Positions 54,590-64,000 of a stretch of 64,000 nucleotides of DNA are shown in pieces; the first letter of the stretch is position 1, and each line of letters begins with the position of its first letter. The translations under genes were made by a program, and so were the position numbers. Location of the stretch: the NCBI RefSeq assembly GCF_000760515.2, contig NW_013546400.1:1-64000 (forward strand). The letters are read 5' to 3'. The notes under the pieces are model-generated. The model searched no databases, was not told where the DNA came from, and saw only the letters and a program-made list of their open reading frames with translations. Source of the DNA: Mitosporidium daphniae. Its lineage: Eukaryota > Microsporidia.

Positions 54590-55254
54590 GCCCCCAAAAC
54601 TAAAATTTAAATTTGAAATTTGCCTAATCGGTACAGCTTTGCAAGCATGTTATACCATGCCATCCCACTAGCTACATAGCCTGCTGCTGGATGTTTTAAT
54701 TGATTCTGTCTTATAACCACAGTATCTTTATGAAATTTAATAACCATTTTTTGTTTATCTAAAATGCCATTTAATCATTAAGAGTCTAGACTAATGCCGC
54801 AATGTTAATGTGGACCAAATATACACGCGTCATTGTGATTTACGTCATCGATACCCTGTAGGTATTCATTGATCTCAAGTTTAAGCTTCAGAGAGTTTTA
54901 GAAAGAGCCTCTATTTGATAAGCAGTCTGTTTGATCGGGTTAAATTGATAACCTTTTCAGTGACCTTTTAACGCACTATTTCGACAACACGCAGCCAAGA
55001 TAGGAAAATTGGCCGGTAGTGTGTCTGGTAGTAATCAAATGAACCTCTTTTGGAGGCTCGACTCGTCTGGTAGACATGACATATTAAAGAGCCGTCTGAA
55101 ATTTGCTTGTTGGTGTTTCCTCAAAGTTTGGGTCGTTGGTGCATGTTCAAACAGCAAATAAACACCAGGCGGAGCATTAAAAATCAAACCATTTATTAAA
55201 ATATTCACATTTGTATGGAGTAATTGGCCCCTCGATAGAACACGAAAACGAGAC
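54590..55254. other. intergenic region
   Basis: Between the uL6m promoter and the RPC34 3' end. No frame or splice chain with protein character seen. Confidence 0.4.
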
Positions 55255-56257
55255 CTAAATTGTAAAATGGCGAATCAATAGTTGATTGTATACCGGACAC
55301 GAAAAGCAAGGCAACTTGGACAGAGGATTTTCCAGAGAAAACGGCCTTAGAACTTTGTACAAGTAATCGATATCTCCATCCTCAGAGGTGCTTCCAATGG
55401 TTTTTTCAATCCTTCCTGAATAAATTAGGGTATCTAGAATGTTTGAGATATCCTCAATCGACAATTCAATGTTAGATATTCCAGAATTGCTAATAAACAA
55501 ATGGATTTCATCCAAAGATGCATATCCATCATAATTAGAGGGGAAAACCACAGAGGGATCCTTGGGAACAGACTACAAATTAGACCCCAAAATCAGACTA
55601 CCTTGGAGGCGATAAATTTGAACGACGCTTTGCAGAGGCCCTCTATAAATTCCGAGTCAAGTTCATTGTCGCTGAACCAAGGACCACCTGTGACATCTAC
55701 CGATGGTTCAATATCAAATAGCATGTATACTTTTTTTGTTGTGTTCTACAATTAGAGCAGGCTCGAACCTTAATCGACTTGATGGACTTTACAAGCTTTT
55801 TTGACTCTAAAGCCTTTAGGATCTTTGTTAATACGTTCTGATGCAGATTCGTCTTCATCTTGAGGTCTTTGATCCAAATTCCTACAAAAACATCATAGTC
55901 GGTACCTTTGTTTCCAGAAGACTTGATTGTATGATAAGTGATTTTTTCTTCCGAGGATAGTTCGGAAACCCTATATGCGTTAGATAAAAATGTACAGCGA
56001 ATATTCGGCAATATCTATGAACTTGTATCGCAAATGTGCGCCATGCTTGTGGAATTGGATGACGCCCTAAAGTAAGGAATCACAAATACTTTAGAGGAAA
56101 GGGAATTGATCAGCTCAGCGACGTTTGCAATGGTCCATGTTGGAAATTCGGCAAATATATCGTCGTCGCCGATGCCCTAGAATAAAAATGCGGCCCATAC
56201 ATTGGGACACTTGACTCCGAGCTCGAATAGTAGTTTCTCATTTGTGGACAAGTCCAT
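55255..56257 (-). CDS. RPC34: RNA polymerase III subunit Rpc34/RPC6
   Basis: Winged-helix initiation subunit of RNA polymerase III. Seven exons: 56201..56257, 56090..56176, 55996..56066, 55906..55970, 55769..55881, 55602..55745, 55255..55572. Introns 24, 23, 25, 24, 23 and 29 nt; 284 residues. Spliced product: GNKGIWIKDLKMKTNL, LKALESKKLVKSIKSIK, VYMLFDIEPSVDVTGGPWFS, ISNIELSIEDISNILDTLIY and the C-terminal Cys-containing iron-sulfur-type region LPCFSCPVY. The last element is shortened relative to human POLR3F. Six clean junctions make this one of the best examples of the splicing pattern. Confidence 0.92.
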
Positions 56258-56612
56258 TGAAAAAACCGTAATCCCATAATTGAAATTTTGGGTTGAACAT
56301 TTAAATTTACAAATCAGGCGCGACATTTTATCTTTGCGCATGGGTAATCTCTATCAGTGACGTTTTAACGGAGGTGAGATTATTGCTAGTTGAAAACTAC
56401 CCCAATGCCCCGCTCTATGGCTTGCCATAGGGCAATTTTTGGAGGATTGTTTTGCCAATCCATCACCTCAGTAATGATAAAACGATGTAGTTTCCGACCC
56501 GACAAAACGATATAGTTTACCAGTCAATAAAAGCATATAGCGTTATAAGCCAGCATCCCAAATTTGCGTTTCTATTATGGTTCGGTGCAGCCGTTTTTCC
56601 GTTTATTATTAA
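56258..56612. other. intergenic region
   Basis: Contains TGTAAATTTAAATG, the RPC34 start-side box region. No other feature supported. Confidence 0.4.
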
Positions 56613-56975
56613 TCAGTGTAACGGCTTTACCCTAGCCTGCCTGGATAAACCTATCCTTTTTGTGGGTGATAATAGGACCGATTTAGAAGGTGAAAACTGG
56701 GACGTTATTTCCAGATCTTTAACTAAGGATGTGGTCTTGGGTGATTTAACATCAACTGCCTTTCGCCCTCTAGCAGCCACTTTGGGCTTGACAACTTTTT
56801 TTGGTGGCGCTTTTTTTTTTGAGGCTGCTCTGCTTGCAATTAGCCTGGATTTTAGAGACCCCTCGCCTGCTTCATTCCCAGAACTTTCTTGAGAGCCAGA
56901 CAATTCTGTCTCACTAGACGAATCGGTGTTGATTTCGTCGTTGTCGTCATCATCATCCATGGTCAACCTGGACAT
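56613..56975 (-). CDS. RAD51AP1-like protein with C-terminal RAD51-interaction motif
   Basis: 120-residue disordered-looking protein. Acidic/Ser-rich start (MDDDDDNDEINTDSSSETE), basic Lys/Pro-rich middle (KKKAPPKKVVKPKVAARGRK), then LSPTKRIGLSRQARVKPLH at the very end. That ending matches the RAD51-interaction motif (RLGLSR-x-x-RVKPLH) at the C-terminus of RAD51AP1. Basic DNA-binding patches plus this motif are the RAD51AP1 layout, here in miniature. RAD51 is encoded 22 kb away in the same window. The motif is read directly; binding is inferred. It shares a 32-bp promoter with the next gene. Confidence 0.65.
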   Translation of the reverse strand: MSRLTMDDDDDNDEINTDSSSETELSGSQESSGNEAGEGSLKSRLIASRAASKKKAPPKKVVKPKVAARGRKAVDVKSPKTTSLVKDLEITSQFSPSKSVLLSPTKRIGLSRQARVKPLH

Positions 56976-57007
56976 AAATAAAATAATTTATTTTGAAATT
57001 TTAATTT
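56976..57007. promoter_or_regulatory. 32-bp AT-only bidirectional promoter
   Basis: The complete spacer between two divergent start codons; A/T except for one G, containing TTGAAATTTTAATTT. Confidence 0.55.
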
Positions 57008-57374
57008 ATGACTTTTTCAAAGGAGCAAACCGATGATTTTATCAAGTACCTCCTTTTTTAACAATAGACAATGGGAGCTCAAAATGCATGAAAAGGAGCA
57101 ATCGGAGCTGAAAAAATTCGACACCGAATTGAAAAACATGAAGCTCAAATCGGAGGAGGAGTTGTCAAAAATAAATGCAGAATTGGAGAACAGCCCGACA
57201 GAAAAACCAGCAGATATCCTCCCCGCGGGTGGGGAAATTGAAAACGAGGATGGAAATCTTAACTGGCTAGAGATGGTCAGGCGGATTGAAGCAGATATTT
57301 CAGAGGGTAAGACCACGCTGTCGGAAGGTCAAAAATTCATGTTAGATTTGATAAAGAAAAAGTCGACGCAATAA
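57008..57374 (+). CDS. small coiled-coil protein, clathrin-light-chain-like
   Basis: Two exons (57008..57045, 57068..57374) with a 22-nt intron; 114 residues. Splicing places KEQTDDFIK before QWELKMHEKEQSELKKF. A charged coiled coil is followed by a Pro/Gly linker and NLNWLEMVRRIEADI, then GQKFMLDLIKKK. Clathrin light chains have the same order: coiled coil, a Trp-centred segment and a final basic helix. It is much shorter than typical light chains. Assignment is tentative. Confidence 0.4.
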
Positions 57375-57401
57375 ATAAATTGTCCCGAAATTTTATTTTT
57401 T

Positions 57402-57940
57402 ATGGGTAAAAAAATTAAAACCGAGTCTGCGGTTGCCTCTGAGGTATCGCCCACAGCTGAAAAAGAATCTTCTTGCGATGCTATTGTTCCCGGTACGTTG
57501 TCTCCGATAGCCCATCCGCTTGCAGATGCAAAGCTTTACAAAAAGATACTCAAGACCGTCACAAAAGGTATCCCGCGGTTTAAATCACCCATTAGCATCT
57601 AAATTCAAGGTTTGTAAGCGCGGCGTCAAGGAGGTTGTCAAAAGCATTAGGACGGGAAAGAAAGGGTACTTTACTGCCATTTTTTTCTAGGCTTGTAATT
57701 TTGGCTGGCGATGTCAGTCCAATGGATGTCCTCAGTCACCTCCCAGTTTTGTGCGAAGATAATGCTATTACGTACGTGTTTGTGCCTTCAAAAAGCGCCC
57801 TCGGCTTGGCCTCGTCGACTCTTCGTCCAACATGCTGCATAATGCTCCCAGAACCTGACTCCAAATCCAATTCCGAGTATATTTCATATTTCGAGGAAAG
57901 CCGTAACAGATGCAAAGATTTGTTGCTTAAAGCAAATTAA
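57402..57940 (+). CDS. NHP2: H/ACA snoRNP protein Nhp2
   Basis: L7Ae-family RNA-binding subunit of H/ACA particles (pseudouridylation, rRNA processing, telomerase RNA). Three exons (57402..57567, 57596..57665, 57691..57940), introns 28 and 25 nt; 161 residues. SPIAHPLADAKLYKKILKTV, then spliced KASKFKVCKRGVKEVVKSI, GKKGLVILAGDVSPMDVLSH, LPVLCEDNAITYVFVPSK and LGLASSTLRPTCCIML. The order and spacing are Nhp2-type rather than Snu13 or L7Ae. The ATG is preceded by CCCGAAATTTTA. Confidence 0.93.
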
Positions 57941-57970
57941 ACTTTTCCTTTTAAAATTTTGGTTGCCCAT

Positions 57971-59347
57971 ATGGTACACACGTTCCAGATGGTATTTAAT
58001 GGCCTGTCGATGACCTCTTTATTTTTGACAGCCGTCATTATAATTATCTATCTTAGCAACCAAAAAAACGATTTGCTTGTTTTCACAGGAATAGTTATTT
58101 TCCTAATCCAGGGGATGATGCTTATGAGCTCCGTTTTTTATTCGAAGAACTTTTCGGACCATGAGTGTTATTCAGGCTCTTATCTTTGTATCATCCAGGC
58201 TATTTTTCTGAATTATGCAACGATTTCCCTGCATGCTCTTGTGGCNTGTATGATGTATCATACCTGGCTGCAAGTAATATCCTGGAAGCCCTCACAATAT
58301 CCATCGCCCAAGTGTGTACAGAGTGAATTGCATTTAGGAATCTCATCGGCGGGTAATGGGTTTTGTTTAAAACAATGGAAGCAAACTGCAAACTCTATCC
58401 AATTTGAGGCCAATAATAACTCTCCACAGAGCACTAAAGATGGTATCAAAGAGGACCAAAATCCCGGCGGAGTTTGGAAAAATCTCGGCAAAAGTGCTAG
58501 CCCTTATTGTGTCATTAAGAGCTTCCACTCAAAAGATCACGGAAAATTCAAGAAACCACGCCTAGGCACGTTAAACCAATATCTGTTCATCTCGTTCCTG
58601 ATTCCCGCTTTTCCAACCGTGCTACTGGTCTTTTTTATCCTTGGCTGGGGGTGCCACATGAAAACGATTGTCCAGCCATTTTCTTGCTTTTGCTATATTT
58701 CTGGAACCTTTTGGGTCAAATTTTTTACATTCATCGGTTGGTGTCTGGCCTTTTCAATACCGGGACTGGGATTTGCCTTCCATCTTCTATACAAGATGCT
58801 GTTTCTACGCGAGCAAAGCATCCAGCTCGGCAGGACCACATATCTTACCAAGGTATCGATTTCTAAGATAGCCCTTTCCACGTTTATCTATTTTCTATGT
58901 GTCTTTTCCAACCTCATCCCGCACATCTTTTTTTTCCCAAATGATCCAGAATTCCCACTTAACACATCTTTACTACCAACTTTGTCTTTAAGCGATATGA
59001 ATCCATATGCAAACAAATATCTCTGCTGGTGGATTACTCCGTGTTCTTTTAAAGATATACAAAACCCCACCCAAATGCGGCAGATGTTCATCAATAGCGA
59101 GCTTTCGTTTTTTCAGGACCCGAGATTGGCTTACTACGCATACATGCGATGCCCAACCATTTCGTCGCTGCTGCCGTCTCTGCTTGGAATTGTGTTTTTC
59201 CTGATGTTTGGATTTGGAAAACATGCTTTGTCGTTTTATTTAAAAGTCTTTATGAATGTAAAGCATGCATTTTGTCAGGCCCAAGAGGCGGTTTTGAAGT
59301 GTAACCCTTTGAAACTGTGTCGGGAAACCTTCTCAAAAAGGAGTTGA
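57971..59347 (+). CDS. multi-pass receptor-like membrane protein, about seven TM
   Basis: 458 residues from the ATG at 57971; one ambiguous base (58246) falls in a GCN codon and does not change Ala. About seven hydrophobic helices are visible: near residues 10-28, 37-55, 70-95, 212-235, 240-268, 300-320 and 395-415. A long hydrophilic loop of about 100 residues follows the third helix. CIIQAIFLNYATISLHALVA followed by CMMYHTWLQV resembles helix 3 of seven-TM receptors of the cAMP-receptor/Frizzled-like groups. Family not settled; short in-frame introns inside the loop are possible. No signal peptide. Confidence 0.45.
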   Translation: MVHTFQMVFNGLSMTSLFLTAVIIIIYLSNQKNDLLVFTGIVIFLIQGMMLMSSVFYSKNFSDHECYSGSYLCIIQAIFLNYATISLHALVXCMMYHTWLQVISWKPSQYPSPKCVQSELHLGISSAGNGFCLKQWKQTANSIQFEANNNSPQSTKDGIKEDQNPGGVWKNLGKSASPYCVIKSFHSKDHGKFKKPRLGTLNQYLFISFLIPAFPTVLLVFFILGWGCHMKTIVQPFSCFCYISGTFWVKFFTFIGWCLAFSIPGLGFAFHLLYKMLFLREQSIQLGRTTYLTKVSISKIALSTFIYFLCVFSNLIPHIFFFPNDPEFPLNTSLLPTLSLSDMNPYANKYLCWWITPCSFKDIQNPTQMRQMFINSELSFFQDPRLAYYAYMRCPTISSLLPSLLGIVFFLMFGFGKHALSFYLKVFMNVKHAFCQAQEAVLKCNPLKLCRETFSKRS

Positions 59348-59525
59348 GCCTTTGTACAAAATTTACCTACAACAACAAGGGCTTACAAAACGCCATAATC
59401 TGTTTATAAATAAAATTTATTTTAACTTGCAAGCCAAACCAAACCAAACCAAAGAAAAGAAACCCAAACCGGACCCAACAACATTCAACTTCAAATTTGC
59501 AAGGTTCATTTGTAAACACAAATTT

Positions 59526-60107
59526 TCAATTCATCCGAAGTTTAAGCTCATACTCTTGGTCCGAACCAATCCAGGTGTTAGAGATGATCAAAATCTTCAG
59601 GCACAAAACATCACCAGATGTCGCCTCGCTAGGCACAGAAGCCTGCAATGTCAGTGATAATTCGGCGCTATTTTCTGCTGTTTTAGTCCAAGCCCCAAAT
59701 GGAAACCTTTTTATTGCCATGATGGACTTTTGGTATCCAACAACGGCCCAACCGCTCTCTTCATCCCTTTGAGAAAACGCTTCTTTTGGGATATTCGGGA
59801 CAAGTGCATACTTTTGCTTGCCCTCTTGGCTAGGATCCTCCTTAAGGATGGGGGTGAAATCGCCGTCGACCCATGGTCGGCTTATAGCAATTTTAATGTA
59901 TATCACATCTCCTGCAGAGCATTCATACTCGGCATCTCCATTTTGCGGGTCAAGCATAACAAAATCACACGGTTCGTTGAGCGAAATAGAGTAGGCTACG
60001 TTTAAAATAGGGTATTTCTGCGCTGCAATCGTTTGGACTCTAGTAAGGCTTTCAATGGACAATGCAGATCTCAGTTCGGCATTTTCAAGCAGTGAAGGGG
60101 GAGCCAT
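59526..60107 (-). CDS. stand-alone Sec63/Brr2 C-terminal domain
   Basis: 193 residues from the ATG at 60107. The second half matches the C-terminal beta-sandwich of the Sec63 domain in Brr2/Ski2-like helicases and Sec63: GWAVVGYQKSIMAIKRF, then ISNTWIGSDQEYELKL. The first half (ALSIESLTRVQTIAAQKYP, then GDVIYIKIAISRPW) fits the preceding segment. No helicase or J domain lies upstream. The next gene starts 59 bp away on the other strand and an AAATTTTTG box precedes the ATG. This is therefore a free-standing domain: a split-off subunit, or the end of Sec63 encoded separately. Confidence 0.6.
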   Translation of the reverse strand: MAPPSLLENAELRSALSIESLTRVQTIAAQKYPILNVAYSISLNEPCDFVMLDPQNGDAEYECSAGDVIYIKIAISRPWVDGDFTPILKEDPSQEGKQKYALVPNIPKEAFSQRDEESGWAVVGYQKSIMAIKRFPFGAWTKTAENSAELSLTLQASVPSEATSGDVLCLKILIISNTWIGSDQEYELKLRMN

Positions 60108-60166
60108 CAAAAATTTAATAGCCACTTTAAATTGAAAATTAAAAACTACGAATTTCGCTCACTGCG
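60108..60166. promoter_or_regulatory. 59-bp bidirectional promoter
   Basis: Between the Sec63-domain gene and ALKBH1 starts; carries CAAAAATTTAATAG and TTTAAATTGAAAATT. Confidence 0.5.
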
Positions 60167-61282
60167 ATGCACATTAATGAACGGCGAAAGGCAGTTTTGG
60201 GTCCTGGCGAGTCGGATCCTCTCGGTCCATATGAGGAGGAAATACGCGAAAGAAAGGGCATCTCTGCACGAGATCCAATCAACCAGACCCTATTTAGACA
60301 AATGGAACGGAAATTCAAGAAATTCTTGTCCGCTTCCTCGATTGACGACCCGTTGCCTCCAATCGTTTCCGGAAATTTATCCGATGGCGAGCTTCAACAA
60401 CAATTTAACGCATGTGTGTCTTATGTGTCTCCAAATTTGGATTCCGAATTTGCCGCTGAAGAGAGCATAATTTCGCCCAAGGTGCGAATAATTACATTTC
60501 CAGAAATCCCGGGACTGATATATGCTCCATCAATGATACGGTCAAAAAGTCAGCTGCCTTTATTGGTCTCTATAATGAAGGATGGCATGAAACCAAATTC
60601 ATCATCCAATTTGGATCTCCTATTTCAGGAGGGAGGCAGTTTGGGGACTAAAGCGAAGCCAAACGCGCTTGCTGCCATTCCAACGGAGGGGCTTTTCTCC
60701 AAGATTCTTTCACAAACATGGGAAGCCTCTGATGCATTAATTTCGCTGTTCAGGAGATATAGATGGGTTGCCTTGGGGGTACAATATGACTGGACAACCA
60801 AGGAATATTCATGGGAGGCACCGCCTTCGCCTATCCCTGCAGAATTGGCAAAGCTTTCAACGGAAATTTGTACAGTACTTGTAGGATCTTCTGGAATCAA
60901 TTACAAACCCCAGGCTGGGATTATCAATTTTTACCGCCCAGGCGATACATTGACTGGGCACGTCGATCGATCAGAGCCGGACGACCAGTCCCCACTCGTC
61001 TCCATAAGCATTGGTCTTGATTGTATTTTTCTTGTGGGCGGCCCTACCAGAGACGACTCTGTACTCCCATTTCGGCTGTCAAGTGGAGATGTTTTGCTGC
61101 TCATGAGGGAATGCCGTAGAAATTATCATGGAGTTCCATTGGTAATTCCTGGATCACTGCCACAATGCCTCAAAGCCTCTGCACTTGATGGATGTGATAT
61201 TTCCGAGGAAGAGTCCCTGGCATTACGATTAATAGATGATGCTCGCATTAACGTCAACATCAGGCAGGTTTGGCCTTCGTAG
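60167..61282 (+). CDS. ALKBH1: AlkB homologue 1 dioxygenase
   Basis: Fe(II)/2-oxoglutarate dioxygenase; family members demethylate tRNA (m1A, m5C oxidation) or act as DNA lyases. 371 residues, single exon. The core starts with YRWVALGVQYDWTTKEYSWE, then NYKPQAGIINFYRPGDTL and GHVDRSE (Fe ligands His and Asp). Then SISIGLDCIFLVGG, LSSGDVLLLMRECR, NYHGVPLVIP (distal His) and ARINVNIRQV (2-oxoglutarate Arg). These are specific to the ALKBH1 branch. The N-terminal 100 residues include a predicted helical region common to ALKBH1. Confidence 0.92.
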   Translation: MHINERRKAVLGPGESDPLGPYEEEIRERKGISARDPINQTLFRQMERKFKKFLSASSIDDPLPPIVSGNLSDGELQQQFNACVSYVSPNLDSEFAAEESIISPKVRIITFPEIPGLIYAPSMIRSKSQLPLLVSIMKDGMKPNSSSNLDLLFQEGGSLGTKAKPNALAAIPTEGLFSKILSQTWEASDALISLFRRYRWVALGVQYDWTTKEYSWEAPPSPIPAELAKLSTEICTVLVGSSGINYKPQAGIINFYRPGDTLTGHVDRSEPDDQSPLVSISIGLDCIFLVGGPTRDDSVLPFRLSSGDVLLLMRECRRNYHGVPLVIPGSLPQCLKASALDGCDISEEESLALRLIDDARINVNIRQVWPS

Positions 61283-62901
61283 CATATCCAAGATACGTCC
61301 AACAGTAAATTTACTGTACATCACGCGAGTTCTTTTTAGTTGATTGGCAAATACATTTGACAATTTCACCCTATTCATTCTTAGCAGTTTATCAACCATT
61401 TGGCATGTTTGCTTCGTCCCCAAAAGGGGCTAGGTTGCTGCCATCAAAAAATCCATTGTCTAGTGCGAAAAAATATCATGTTGAGGGCATTTGTAAAGTA
61501 AGTTGCCAAACGACCCGTTGGGCCCGTAACATTTTAAACCGCTTGCTGCCTTGCAAAATGACGCAACATGGTATTTTTCATGGTTAAGAAAATTAAATCT
61601 TTTCAAAGTGCTCACTAGATAAATTACAAAACGTACATTGGAATCACTCTGACGATTTCTTGCGGAACCTTATAAAAACATGAAGTCTTTCGAACGTCAG
61701 CAAGATTTTTTCTTCGCTATTGGAGAGTATAATACTTTTTAAAATTTTCGTCTTCTAGGACCTTGAGCGCTTATCTTTGGTTAACAATCCAGATCCCGCT
61801 AGACCCCCAATTTCATTTTGAGGTTCAACTTTGATGGTTAAAAGGCTATTCTTTAAAGGGCTTGAAAGACCTCGGTTTTTTACGACAAAAGCTCAAGGGA
61901 GTCCGTTTAAGCATATCAAATTGCTACATTCAGATGGTTTCAAATGCGGATTGGAGCCGAGGTCTTTTCTTTGAGTCAAGTTTTAGCATTTTCGTTATGA
62001 TTGCTATGCATTTCTTGCATAAAAGGGTTACAAACGCGTGTTCTCAAATCCCAATAGTCAATGCCAACACTTTACATTTGCAAATTTTTTGGTCTTTTTC
62101 ATCTTTTCTGGAATAGAAAACCGCGGTTGAAATCCATTGGATGTAAGATCTCTGGGTTTTAGCACACGTCAGAGCACAGCAATTGATCCACTGCTTTTCT
62201 CTGGCCGAGTTCTCCAAACTTGATCACAAAATTTAATAGCAATTTTGTACACCTAAAAAAGGGCCGGAAATTCTTGACATACTTTCGGTATGTTATCAAA
62301 ACTAACAAAAGTAATCGCAAAGGCACAATATCCGTCCATAGCGATCGCAGGTGATTCTTTATGAGTATAATAATCATACCCTGGTATGTTCATAGTGTGA
62401 TGATTTCCTCACATTTTCTATTGATCGATATGTCGGTGTTCCCTTTTCTTCAGCCCTGTCCACAACTAAAAGGAGAATGGAAGGAATGAAGGCGGCTATG
62501 AAAGGGATAACGCTAACTATGGAAGGAAAAGCCAAACTCTTGGAGCCCCCATTTTTGTAGTGTTCTTCAGAAAGCTGTTTTCTTGCCTCTTATAGATGGC
62601 TTTTTACTCGGGTCTTGGCATCAAATGCAAGCCCTAAATCAAAGAATTACTGAAGGACCAATTAGCTCTGGTCAAACGGCCTGTTTATCAAAGATCCTTA
62701 AAGGATTCCATTTATCGATGTAGCAATAATACTACTGAACATGCATTATGTAGATGCTGTGAAAAATTCTCCGTGCATCTCGGGCTTCTAGTAATATCGG
62801 TTTGTTAGTCCAGCTCCTCCATCACTAAACGACATTGTTGATAGGCAAAAATATTTCAAATTAAATTTTCCAATGCCTTGTGCACATGAGGGCTTGATAA
62901 A
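61283..62901. other. 1.6-kb region without recognisable gene
   Basis: I found no supportable gene or splice chain. A frame starting ATG at 61396 followed by a canonical GTAAGT could be a first exon, but no continuation was found. Promoter-like AAATTAAATTTTCC lies at 62860-62873, before RPN5. Confidence 0.4.
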
Positions 62902-64000
62902 ATGGCAAGCCAGGATTTAAGCTTGCCAGTGTACTTTAGATTTGTAAAATTACAATATTTTAATTGCATCCCGATCATGGAAAAAATAGAGGATATCATC
63001 CGACAATCTAACATTCTTTTCGAGGTAGGCTTGATTTTGTTTACGTCCCAGTCTGAAAACATCTCTTCAGCAATTGCATATCTTTTGGTTGCAGAGAAAC
63101 ACGCCAGACAAAACGAGCTTGCAAGTGAAAGTGCACTCATCACCAACCATATTATGTCGCTGTGCTTAAACTCGGGCGATTTTGAGCTCTACAAGTCAAC
63201 GCTAACTACGCTTTGCAAAAAAAGAGGCCAGCTCAAACAGGTACGCCATTCGCTAACTTTTAGACCATCACTTCCCTAGTGCAGCTGGCTCTAGAGCAGC
63301 ATCTGACATTAGAGCGTGACAATGGCAGGCGGGAATCGCTTATTGAAGTCCTGCGGGAAATCACCGATGGAAGAGTATCTTTTTCCCTAATCAATAGGTC
63401 TTTGTGGAGGCTGAACGTGCCAAGCTTGCCTTGTTATTAGCCCGCATTTATGAAGCCGATAAAAAGGATGTACAGGGCGCCGCCCGTATTCTCAACGAAA
63501 TTCAGGTAGCTTTTGTGTCCTATTTTTCAGATTGAGACCTTTGGCTCTCTAAACCTTCAATCAAAGCTGGAGTTTTTACTTGAGCAGATGCGGCTGACTC
63601 TTGAAATTGGCGACACGACAACGGTCCAGATTTTGTCAAAGAAGATGGCCCCTAGGGCCTTTGACGAGCATGAGGCTCTTCGAGCCCGCTACTATGACTT
63701 GCTTGCCTGCTGTAGTCTTCGGCAAGGCGAGTATCTTGCCTGTGCCCGCGCCCTCAAAATGATCTTGGAAAGTGCTGTTTCTAATTCGGAGTTACAGGAG
63801 CGCTATCCGCTTTCCGGGCTTTTGGAGAAAATCATTTGTTTTGTGGTTCTGGCCCCATACTCTCCAGAGCAACAGGATCTCTTGCTCTCCATGAGCAACG
63901 ACGAACGTGCGCAGCAATTGTCTATCCCGCTCTTCTCAATTTTGACTCTCTTTAAAGAAGAGCTGCTGATTCCATCAAGCTCCACTACACAACGTTACGG
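62902..64000 (+). CDS. RPN5: 26S proteasome lid subunit Rpn5, 3'-partial
   Basis: PCI-family subunit of the proteasome lid. Exons: 62902..63024, 63052..63240, 63264..63374, 63398..63505, 63531..>64000; introns 27, 23, 23 and 25 nt. The first intron is a multiple of three and inferred only from better alignment. Spliced landmarks: AIAYLLVAEKHARQ, TTLCKKRGQLKQ, VLREITDGRVFVEAERAKLA, AARILNEIQIETFGSLN, FLLEQMRLTLEIGD and VVLAPYSPEQQDLLL. The C-terminal PCI/winged-helix part lies beyond the window. The true start may be the internal ATG at 62977. Confidence 0.9.

Overview
This is a compact eukaryotic nuclear window. I read 43 protein-coding genes in 64 kb. I take the organism to be an early-diverging fungus, most like a rozellid or basal microsporidian such as Mitosporidium. 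This is inference. The gene set is fungal (SHE9, SAM50, MET22, large NAD-GDH, TRS33). It keeps nuclear-encoded mitochondrial translation (uL6m, a TypA/BipA GTPase with a targeting-like leader) and an Integrator subunit that Dikarya lack. Spacing between genes is very small, and an AAATTT-like box sits next to most start codons, as I recall being described for microsporidia. I recognised no tRNA, rRNA, transposon or CRISPR array, and made no covariance search.

The dominant feature is splicing. I reconstructed about 81 introns, by restoring reading frame and by matching remembered protein families. Nearly all are 22-38 nt, two use GC-AG ends, and one candidate is only 17 nt. Two outliers of 112 and 233 nt sit in RAD51 and GDH2. 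Many genes are therefore broken into small open frames, and several (for example the 62-residue SEC61 beta) are invisible to ORF finding.

Layout. 1-9.3 kb: Lon protease (5' end outside the window), FCF1, TRS33, a double REEP/DP1-like membrane protein and eIF2B epsilon. 9.9-11.8 kb: a secreted repetitive coiled-coil protein whose three frames join at two identical GAT-A8-G tracts. 11.8-13.8 kb: an apparent 2-kb gene desert. 13.8-23.2 kb: two-lobed phosphofructokinase, a secreted I9-type inhibitor, an ASA1/GNB1L WD protein, an MFS transporter, an unidentified 11-exon gene and a DUF1749 hydrolase. 23.2-32.5 kb: INTS3, a TPMT/HOL methyltransferase, SHE9, MTQ2, a SWIB protein and HBS1. 32.9-43.6 kb: RAD51, eIF3d, GDH2, RPS11, a MICOS-like protein, XPA/RAD14 and a bHLH factor. 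44.2-56.3 kb: SEC61 beta, MET22, an LSM protein, TypA, REV7, an orphan, SAM50, a pseudo-deacetylase, CAF40, uL6m and RPC34. 56.6-64 kb: a RAD51AP1-like protein, a clathrin-light-chain-like protein, NHP2, a multi-pass receptor-like protein, a stand-alone Sec63/Brr2 C-terminal domain, ALKBH1 and RPN5 (3' end outside the window).

Functionally the window is rich in translation and ribosome biogenesis (eIF2B, eIF3d, HBS1, MTQ2, RPS11, FCF1, NHP2), DNA repair (RAD51 with a possible partner, XPA, REV7, ALKBH1) and mitochondrial maintenance. Divergent gene pairs share promoters as short as 32 bp.
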